Positions 58,552 to 64,000 of a DNA stretch of 64,000 nt are shown here, one piece after another; position 1 is the first letter of the stretch; every line of letters starts with the position of its first letter. The translations under genes were made by a program, and so were the position numbers. Under the pieces are notes generated by a model that ran no database searches, was not told where the DNA came from, and was given only the letters and a program-made list of their open reading frames with translations. This DNA is from Oscillospiraceae bacterium (GTDB lineage: Bacteria; Bacillota; Clostridia; Oscillospirales; Acutalibacteraceae), in the NCBI GenBank assembly GCA_902792905.1, contig CADBBH010000002.1, forward strand, positions 124,001 through 188,000, in the 5' to 3' direction.

Positions 58552-59490
58552 ATGGAGATTATCAGAAAAGAATACACCGTTCATTCAACCTCGGGTCTTG
58601 CGGATCTTTTTGTCCGTGTCTGGCAGCCGGACGGCGAAATCAAAGCTATCTTCCAGATGACTCATGGTATGGCGGAGCACGGCGAGAGATATGAGGAATT
58701 CGCCTCACGCCTTTGCGCCAAGGGCTTTGCGGTCTGTCTTCACGATAACGAAGGTCACGGCAAATCTGTCAGAAACGATTCCGAACTTGGATTTTTCGGA
58801 GATAAAGACGGCTGGAACTCGCTTGTTGAGGATGTAAGACTGGTTGCCGATATGATTGAAAAGGAAATTCCTGATGTTCCCGTAATATATTACGGCCACA
58901 GCATGGGCTCCTTCATTGCGCGTGAATATATCCGCCGCTACGGTACCGATCCGCGCCTCAAAGGCGCAATCATCTGCGGTACAAGCGGTGCAAATCCCGC
59001 CGCTGCAGCAGGTATCCTTCTTTCAAATATCATAGCAAAGGCAAAGGGAAATCTGCATAAGAGCGAAACGATAAATAAAATTGCTTTCGGCACTTATCTT
59101 AAACAGATTCCTTCACCGCGTACGGTATTTGACTGGCTGACCTATGATAATGCCATAGTCGATAAATACATTGCCGATCCCTACTGCGGCTTCCTCTTCA
59201 GCGCGACGGGTTACAGAGACCTCTTCACTCTGCTTAAAACGGTCTCCGCTGAGGATTGGTATGAGCAGGTTCCCAAGACCCTGCCGCTCCTTATCACCGC
59301 AGGCGAGGAAGATCCCGTCGGCGCTTACGGAAAAGGTCCCAAGGAAGTCGCATCCAAGCTCAGAGCTCAGGGCTGCTACGATGTAACGCTCAAACTCTAT
59401 CCCGGTATGCGCCACGAGATTCATAACGAAGTTGACCGTGAAACCGTCTATGAAGATATCGGCGAATGGGCGCTTTCGAAGTTGAAATAA
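58552..59490 (+). CDS. Alpha/beta hydrolase, lysophospholipase/monoacylglycerol lipase-like
   Basis: A 312-residue serine hydrolase. QMTHGMAEHGERYEEFASRL and CLHDNEGHGKS are typical of monoglyceride lipase-like (Hydrolase_4) proteins. The nucleophile elbow is GHSMGSFIAREY, the acid region ITAGEEDPVGAYG and the histidine YPGMRHEIHNE. No signal peptide. Lipid monoesters are likely substrates. It ends the long plus-strand run just before a bidirectional hairpin. Confidence 0.9.
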   Translation: MEIIRKEYTVHSTSGLADLFVRVWQPDGEIKAIFQMTHGMAEHGERYEEFASRLCAKGFAVCLHDNEGHGKSVRNDSELGFFGDKDGWNSLVEDVRLVADMIEKEIPDVPVIYYGHSMGSFIAREYIRRYGTDPRLKGAIICGTSGANPAAAAGILLSNIIAKAKGNLHKSETINKIAFGTYLKQIPSPRTVFDWLTYDNAIVDKYIADPYCGFLFSATGYRDLFTLLKTVSAEDWYEQVPKTLPLLITAGEEDPVGAYGKGPKEVASKLRAQGCYDVTLKLYPGMRHEIHNEVDRETVYEDIGEWALSKLK

Positions 59491-59499
59491 TAAAAATTA

Positions 59500-59523
59500 A
59501 GCCCGCAGATTGCTCTGCGGGTT
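59500..59523. terminator. Bidirectional intrinsic terminator
   Basis: CCCGCAG/CTGCGGG 7-bp stem with a 6-nt loop, extended by weaker pairs, and a T-rich flank on the minus strand (TTAATTTTTA). It separates the convergent hydrolase gene and the minus-strand sulfatase operon. Confidence 0.8.
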
Positions 59524-59526
59524 AAT

Positions 59527-60300
59527 CTATATCTCTATTGTTTCGCCTGCCGAAAGGTAGGCGAGATTTTTCATATACGGCTTCATGAATTCATATCGGT
59601 CGGTGCCGGTGCAGTGACAGGTATAGTACATTGCGGGAGACTTTCCCAGAATTCTTGCATTTTCCGCAAGCGTTTCATCCATCTTCAACTTTGAATAATG
59701 GAATCCGCCGATGAGAATATCGGGATTGAACCATTCTGCAATATTGAGAATTCCGTTATGCGAGCAGCCGCTGAATAGAATTCTCTTTTTGTTCTCGGTT
59801 ACCAGCATGAACTGTTCGTGCCTGAAATCATCCGGGAGAAGCTTTCCGCTTTGCATCATGTTCAGTCCGCATGAATCTGAATCATATTTCTTTTCACGCC
59901 CTTCGGGAGAGAGAAGGTTAATTCCGCCTGCAATTTCACTGTTTCCGCAGGTGAAAACAATCCTGCCGTTGTCTTTCAGCAAAAGATCGAGACCGATATA
60001 TCTTTCTCCGTTATAGTGCGGCTCGAATGCGTGTCGGCTCATATAAACCGGTGCGGTTTTATTGATTTCAAAGAACTTTTTCAGTCCGCCTCCGTGGTCG
60101 TAGTGACCGTGGGAAATAACGCAGATATCAACGCTTGAAATATCAATCCCGAGTTTTCGGGCATTTACCGAGAATAAATCTGTCTGACCGGTGTCAAAAA
60201 GAATACGTTTGCCCTGCGTTTCAATATACAGGCTGAGCCCGTGCTCGCAGGCTATGTTTTCAATATGGGAAGTGTTTTCGGTAAGTGCGGTAATTCTCAT
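59527..60300 (-). CDS. Metallo-beta-lactamase fold hydrolase
   Basis: A 257-residue MBL-fold protein of the type annotated as beta-ribofuranosylaminobenzene-phosphate synthase-related or MptE-like. The metal site is VISHGHYDHGGGL, followed by MSRHAF, a LFSGCSHNGILN metal-binding segment and YYTCHCTG near the C-terminus. The actual substrate is unknown. It is the last gene of the minus-strand operon, and its ATG overlaps the preceding stop by 4 nt. Confidence 0.88.
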   Translation of the reverse strand: MRITALTENTSHIENIACEHGLSLYIETQGKRILFDTGQTDLFSVNARKLGIDISSVDICVISHGHYDHGGGLKKFFEINKTAPVYMSRHAFEPHYNGERYIGLDLLLKDNGRIVFTCGNSEIAGGINLLSPEGREKKYDSDSCGLNMMQSGKLLPDDFRHEQFMLVTENKKRILFSGCSHNGILNIAEWFNPDILIGGFHYSKLKMDETLAENARILGKSPAMYYTCHCTGTDRYEFMKPYMKNLAYLSAGETIEI

Positions 60301-61013
60301 TTTTTCTCCGTAAGTTTAATCTTAAGGGTTTTCAGGTATTCCTTCTGCTCGGCTGTGATCCGGTAACTCTCAACCGCCTTCTGTATGGTTTTATTATGAG
60401 TCCACGCGTCGAGCTTCCGGCTCTCAATAAAAGGCAATACCGCATCATATTGCTTCGCGAGGGCAGTGGCAAAATACCAGGCGATCATCATATTTATATA
60501 GTACTCATCCGAGCGGATTTTTGCGACTGCCTCCGGATAAGAAATATCAAAATCCTCATCGAGAAAATGTTCCATCAGCATACCGATTCCGAAACGCACA
60601 GTGTATGTCTTATCAGAGCGAAGCCATTGTGAAATGAGCTTTTTCAGCTCTTTTCTGTGCTTTTTGAATATTTTAGGCGACATCTGATCGCAGGTTGCCC
60701 AGTTATCAACAAAAGGAAGGAAGCGTGCAAGCTGCTCGATGCATTCGTCATAATCCTTTATGCCCGAGATAATGAATGCGTGAAGCTGGTTTTCCTCAAA
60801 GTATTTATGCGGAAGGTTTTCGAGAAAAACATCCGTATTCTCCTTATCTGTTGAAATCTCCTTTGCCAGAGCTCTGAGCGCCGGAGTTCTTACGCCGATA
60901 ACCGTTTTCGGATCAACTGTCGGTATCAGCTTTGAATTGAATTCTTTATATGATTCGTCACGCAGGGCGAAAACCTTATCCTGTATCGATTTAATGATTT
61001 GTTTCTTATTCAT
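60297..61013 (-). CDS. AlkD-like DNA alkylation repair protein
   Basis: A 238-residue HEAT-repeat-like helical protein of the AlkD/DNA alkylation repair family. Conserved segments are GVRTPALRALAKEI, LPFVDNWATCDQM and YYINMMIAWYFATALAKQ. AlkD glycosylases remove bulky alkylated bases without base flipping; many relatives have no shown activity. Its presence in a sulfatase operon is not explained by function. The ATG overlaps the preceding stop. Confidence 0.9.
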   Translation of the reverse strand: MNKKQIIKSIQDKVFALRDESYKEFNSKLIPTVDPKTVIGVRTPALRALAKEISTDKENTDVFLENLPHKYFEENQLHAFIISGIKDYDECIEQLARFLPFVDNWATCDQMSPKIFKKHRKELKKLISQWLRSDKTYTVRFGIGMLMEHFLDEDFDISYPEAVAKIRSDEYYINMMIAWYFATALAKQYDAVLPFIESRKLDAWTHNKTIQKAVESYRITAEQKEYLKTLKIKLTEKK

Positions 61014-61651
61014 TTTATTAACCGTTTTATTTCCGATTTTACTTTTTCAATATCACTGTTTGTAAGAAGCGGAATAAGAGAATTGATTTCCGCGATATCT
61101 TTATCCCACCACCTGAATTTCAAAAGCAAAGCAATCATCTCATCATCAAAACGTTTTCTTATGGGCTTTGCCGGATTGCCTGCAACAATTGTATATGGCT
61201 CAACATCACTGCCGATCACGCTGTTCGCGCCGATAATCGCTCCGTCAGAGACGCGGACTCCCGGGAGAATAACCGCATTTTGTCCTATCCATACATCGTT
61301 GCCGATAACAGTGTTGCCTTTAAGCGGCATATCCGAGACGGCGGGAGGCTCCATATCCCAGCCATCCAGCGTATAGAACGGAAATGTCGTGACGGCATTC
61401 ATCTGATGATTTGCGCCGTTCATCACGAATTCAACTCCTGCCGCAATCTGACAGAATTTTCCGATTATCAGCTTGTCGCCGTTCCAAGAATATAGATGAG
61501 TTACATGACTTTCAAATTCAGAGTCTGCAATATATGTGAAATCCCCGACAATTATATTCGGATTCTTTATCGTTGGTTTTACATATATTTCATTATTGTA
61601 TCCTGCTATCGGATGAATCATCCCGGGATTCGGGAGCTTTCCGTCTCTCAT
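61010..61651 (-). CDS. Vat-like xenobiotic O-acetyltransferase (left-handed beta-helix)
   Basis: A 213-residue hexapeptide-repeat acyltransferase resembling Vat streptogramin A and CatB acetyltransferases. IGKFCQIAAGVEFVMNGANH holds the probable catalytic His in the GANHQM loop; GNTVIGNDVWIGQNAVILPG and the following repeats form the beta-helix, ending with VAGNPAKPIRKRF. The ATG at 61651 is chosen because GGGAGG lies 6 nt ahead, directly after the sulfatase stop. Family members acetylate drugs or unknown sugars, so resistance cannot be claimed. Confidence 0.86.
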   Translation of the reverse strand: MRDGKLPNPGMIHPIAGYNNEIYVKPTIKNPNIIVGDFTYIADSEFESHVTHLYSWNGDKLIIGKFCQIAAGVEFVMNGANHQMNAVTTFPFYTLDGWDMEPPAVSDMPLKGNTVIGNDVWIGQNAVILPGVRVSDGAIIGANSVIGSDVEPYTIVAGNPAKPIRKRFDDEMIALLLKFRWWDKDIAEINSLIPLLTNSDIEKVKSEIKRLIK

Positions 61652-61662
61652 ACAATGCCTCC

Positions 61663-62994
61663 CTATGTCAGACTTGTATAATTCTTTTCGAAATTTTCCT
61701 TCCATGTGTTCTCTATCCCGGCTCTCCATTTCAAAGCCGCTTCTTTAAGCTCGGCACAGAGTTCGGGCAATTCATCGGCAAGGTTATGCTTTTCACCGGG
61801 ATCGTTTTCAAGATCGGAGAGGAATACGCTTGCTCTCGGCTCTTCACCTTCGTCGGTGCGCCCGTTAAGAACAAGCTTATATTTACCTTTTCGAACAGCG
61901 GTTTGATCCTCCATTTCCCAGAAGATGTAATCGTGAACTGCTTTTTCGTTTGAGCAGATCATTCCCTTGAGGCTGATACCGTCAAGCTCATATTCATCGG
62001 GATTGCCGCCGCAGAGCTCGAGAATTGTCGGGAATATATCGGTTGCAATGTGCGGGGCGTCAACTACTTCGCCGGCAATCTTTCCTTTCCAGAAAAGAAG
62101 TGACGGGACGCGGATGCCTCCTTCGAAGAGACTGAATTTATGCCCGCTGAAAATACCGGTGCTGCCGCCGTAATATAAATCTTCGGTGCCGTCAAGCCAG
62201 TTTCTGGATTCCCTTGAAGGTCCGTTATCACTCTGAAAATAAATGATTGTATTCTCAAGCAATCCGCGGCGCTCGAGTTCCGCCCTGATTTCGCCCACTC
62301 CGTCATCAACAGCGCTTATCATTGCCGCCATAAGCTGACGGTCCTTAGGCAGATGGGCAAAGCGGCGCATATATTTTTCGGGTGCGTGCATCGGATAGTG
62401 AGGCGCATTATAGGCAACATAGAGGAAAAACGGCCTGTCTTCGTTTCTCTGAATGAATTCAATGCTCTTTTGAGTAATGCGCTCCGTCATATATTCGCCG
62501 TTGTCATATACTTCTGTTTCATTTTCCCAGAGATCGTGGACCGGATTTGTGTTGCCGTCCGCCATGCCCCAGTAAAATATATGTGAATAGTAATCAACAC
62601 AGCCCGCAAGGAAGCCGTTGAATTCATCGAATCCGTTGCTGTTGGGTCTGCATTCGTTTCTGAGGCCGAGATGCCATTTACCGGAAATTCCGGTATGATA
62701 GCCGAGCTTTTTCAAAGCTGTGGCAATGGTCGGAACGGCAGGCGTAAGGCCGCTGGCTTTCCTGTGCCCCGCAAGTATTGCGCGCACACCGGCATTCGCA
62801 GGATACCTGCCCGTCAGAAGCGCCGCTCTCGAAGGCGAGCAGACAGGAGACGCGGAATACATTGAGGTAAAGCGAATTCCCTCTTCGGCGATTGCATCGA
62901 GGTGAGGCGTTCTGAAATCTTCGGCGCCCATACAGCTCAGATCTCCGTATCCCTGGTCATCGGTCATTATAATAATTACGTTCGGCTTTTTCAT
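61663..62994 (-). CDS. Sulfatase (Cys-type, formylglycine-dependent), no signal peptide
   Basis: A 443-residue type I sulfatase. The formylglycine site is Cys52 in VCSPSRAALLTGR (C-x-P-S-R), metal ligands include the N-terminal MTDDQGYGD and the later SDNGPSRES. The Cys needs oxidation by a maturase, which is encoded two genes upstream. There is no signal peptide: the protein starts directly with KKPNVIIIMTDDQ, so it is probably cytoplasmic. ATG 62994 is preferred over ATG 63000, which is too close to GGGAG. Likely substrates are sulfated sugars. Confidence 0.93.
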   Translation of the reverse strand: MKKPNVIIIMTDDQGYGDLSCMGAEDFRTPHLDAIAEEGIRFTSMYSASPVCSPSRAALLTGRYPANAGVRAILAGHRKASGLTPAVPTIATALKKLGYHTGISGKWHLGLRNECRPNSNGFDEFNGFLAGCVDYYSHIFYWGMADGNTNPVHDLWENETEVYDNGEYMTERITQKSIEFIQRNEDRPFFLYVAYNAPHYPMHAPEKYMRRFAHLPKDRQLMAAMISAVDDGVGEIRAELERRGLLENTIIYFQSDNGPSRESRNWLDGTEDLYYGGSTGIFSGHKFSLFEGGIRVPSLLFWKGKIAGEVVDAPHIATDIFPTILELCGGNPDEYELDGISLKGMICSNEKAVHDYIFWEMEDQTAVRKGKYKLVLNGRTDEGEEPRASVFLSDLENDPGEKHNLADELPELCAELKEAALKWRAGIENTWKENFEKNYTSLT

Positions 62995-63009
62995 TTTCAT
63001 CTCTCCCGA

Positions 63010-63786
63010 TTAAATAATGTATTTTATTATGTTGAAAATGCACAGAAGCAGAATCAAAATCTGTACGGCAATAAAGCACCAGTTTACCGTTTTATTGCTA
63101 GCTTTTCTGTTAAGCGTTCTGCCGATCAAGGCGCCGCAAAGCCCTGTTAAAACTATGAATGGGAGCAATTTAATGTTAAAAGAAGATATATCTCTGATTG
63201 CGACTGAAATCAGCTTCGCACTCTGTGAAAAGAGAATTGACATTAAGCTGCATACTACGGCGGTCTTGATTTCAAATCCGAAAACAAGCGAAATAACCGC
63301 GATATTTATGGGTCCTCCGCCAATGCCGAGAAAAGCGGCAATTGCGCCGAGAAAGAGACCGGTGATGATACCGATGACAGGGCTTTTGCAGCCGAGTGAT
63401 TTCCGGTCTTCTTTTCGCATATATACAATAACAAAAACTATCAGTATAAGCAGGATGATATTCTGTATGATTTTTACGCTCGAATCAGCCTTTGTAACCA
63501 GTGAAAAGATATATTCTCCGAGGCACCCGCCCGCCGCCGATCCGATAGCAATCGAAAGAACGGCTTTGTTCTCGTTTTTGTTTTGCCTTATACGCTTTGC
63601 TCCCATCAGAATTGACAGCAGAGACATTGCAAATACGGCGCACGAAGACATTACGGAGATTTCACCCACCGTGTATTCGCCGAAGGCGTCAAAAACCGGC
63701 TTTATTATCACCCCGCCGCCTATTCCGGCAAGGGCTCCGATAGTGGTGGCAAAAAGAACCACGGCGCAGTAAACAAAATAGCTCAT
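63010..63786 (-). CDS. TauE/SafE family permease
   Basis: A 258-residue multipass protein with the TauE/SafE arrangement of two repeats, each with a GIGGGxI-type motif: LAGIGGGVIIKPVF near the N-terminus and AAFLGIGGGPINIAVI in the middle. Relatives export sulfite or move sulfonated compounds. In this operon, between maturase and sulfatase, transport of sulfate, sulfite or a sulfated product is a reasonable inference. Its ATG overlaps the maturase stop by 4 nt. Confidence 0.88.
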   Translation of the reverse strand: MSYFVYCAVVLFATTIGALAGIGGGVIIKPVFDAFGEYTVGEISVMSSCAVFAMSLLSILMGAKRIRQNKNENKAVLSIAIGSAAGGCLGEYIFSLVTKADSSVKIIQNIILLILIVFVIVYMRKEDRKSLGCKSPVIGIITGLFLGAIAAFLGIGGGPINIAVISLVFGFEIKTAVVCSLMSILFSQSAKLISVAIRDISSFNIKLLPFIVLTGLCGALIGRTLNRKASNKTVNWCFIAVQILILLLCIFNIIKYII

Positions 63787-64000
63787 TTCAGGCTCCTTGC
63801 TGTTGATAGCATTCTTTCATAAGAGTATTCAAAGAAATTACGGTACGCCTTGCAAAATCTGTTTTCCGAGAATCCGTTTATTCTGTCTGCTTTGCATCCG
63901 CCCCGGCAGAGAAAATGATATCTGCATTCCCGGCAATTTGAGTGAATTATTCTTGATTCATCAATGAAGGCACGATGTTTATCGTTTGATTCAAACGGCT
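63783..64000 (-). CDS. Anaerobic sulfatase-maturating enzyme (radical SAM/SPASM), C-terminal end only
   Basis: The frame enters from the right edge of the window and ends with TGA at 63783-63785; 71 residues are visible. The text CRECRYHFLCRGGCKADR followed by ENRFCKAYRNFFEYSYERM is the closing SPASM cysteine region of anSME proteins. These enzymes turn the sulfatase active-site Cys or Ser into formylglycine without oxygen. Radical SAM core lies outside the window. It is the first visible gene of the minus-strand operon. Confidence 0.88.
   Translation of the reverse strand, partial: PFESNDKHRAFIDESRIIHSNCRECRYHFLCRGGCKADRINGFSENRFCKAYRNFFEYSYERMLSTARSLK

Noticed and set aside
61652-61729. 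26-residue N-terminal extension of the Vat-like protein
   Set aside because: It would overlap the sulfatase end by 67 nt, whereas ATG 61651 has an ideal GGGAGG and matches family length.
63017-63772. 251-codon plus-strand frame opposite the TauE/SafE gene
   Set aside because: Fully antisense to a gene with clear family motifs; product resembles no family and lacks a ribosome-binding site.
1-64000. CRISPR arrays, tRNA/rRNA genes, IS elements, prophage or conjugative genes
   Set aside because: No direct-repeat arrays, cloverleaf-like intergenic sequences, transposase or phage motifs were seen; nearly all space is taken by conserved single-copy type genes.

Overview
The window looks like chromosomal DNA of an anaerobic, Gram-positive Clostridia-type bacterium, probably an uncultured gut or rumen Oscillospirales-like lineage. 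The evidence is: gene orders typical of Firmicutes (scpAB/gerW, yicC-remA-gmk-rpoZ-priA-def-fmt-rsmB-rlmN-prpC-prkC-rsgA, miaB-ylbF-mutSL-miaA, yggS-sepF-divIVA-lspA-rluD); a sporulation-associated GerW protein; a split transketolase; an oxygen-independent sulfatase maturase; frequent TTG/GTG starts behind strong Shine-Dalgarno sequences; and vegetative-type promoters of the form TTGNNN-N17-TANAAT. The taxonomic guess is inference. I see no tRNA, rRNA, IS element, prophage or CRISPR array.

Layout. 1-18.3 kb (+): one nearly gap-free housekeeping run covering chromosome condensation (ScpAB), rRNA/tRNA/protein modification (PrmC, RluB, Def, Fmt, RsmB, RlmN), the RemA regulator, guanylate kinase, RNA polymerase omega, PriA, and the PrpC/PrkC phosphatase-kinase pair with RsgA. 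18.3-20.7 kb (+): an LDH2-type malate dehydrogenase with malic enzyme, behind its own promoter. 20.7-24.7 kb (-): a GlpA-like/GlpB-like/DUF1667 flavoprotein operon and a sirtuin, each with a promoter. 24.8-30.9 kb (+): FtsK with an unusual acidic tail, a YgiQ radical SAM protein and a ComEC-like metallo-beta-lactamase protein. 31-47.9 kb (+): MiaB, a YlbF-family protein with a Cys/His tail, MutS, MutL, MiaA, an envelope adaptor, YggS, SepF, DivIVA, LspA, RluD, a HAD phosphatase, split transketolase, a DivIVA-like coiled-coil protein, a lone fumarase beta-type subunit and a PrsW-type protease. 48.0-48.8 kb (-): an SDR oxidoreductase. 49-59.5 kb (+): Rpe, then three genes that look like RnfD, RnfE and RnfA without RnfB/C/G, a small membrane protein, a GH13 enzyme, a degenerate LCP protein, a transglutaminase-like protein, the folate genes folE-folP-folB-folK, a 56-residue cysteine-bearing protein and an alpha/beta hydrolase. 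59.5-64 kb (-): a six-gene operon with sulfatase maturase (partial), TauE/SafE permease, sulfatase, Vat-like acetyltransferase, AlkD-like protein and a metallo-beta-lactamase protein.

The most unusual locus is 49.6-52.3 kb. The three Rnf-like membrane subunits have kept the family fold signatures, but by eye they lack three of the four cysteines that hold the intramembrane iron-sulfur cluster in Rnf/Nqr. The flavinylation motif of RnfD is also altered. This may be a repurposed, redox-silent Rnf-derived membrane module. A second coherent unit is the sulfatase operon, whose sulfatase has no signal peptide, which suggests desulfation inside the cell.
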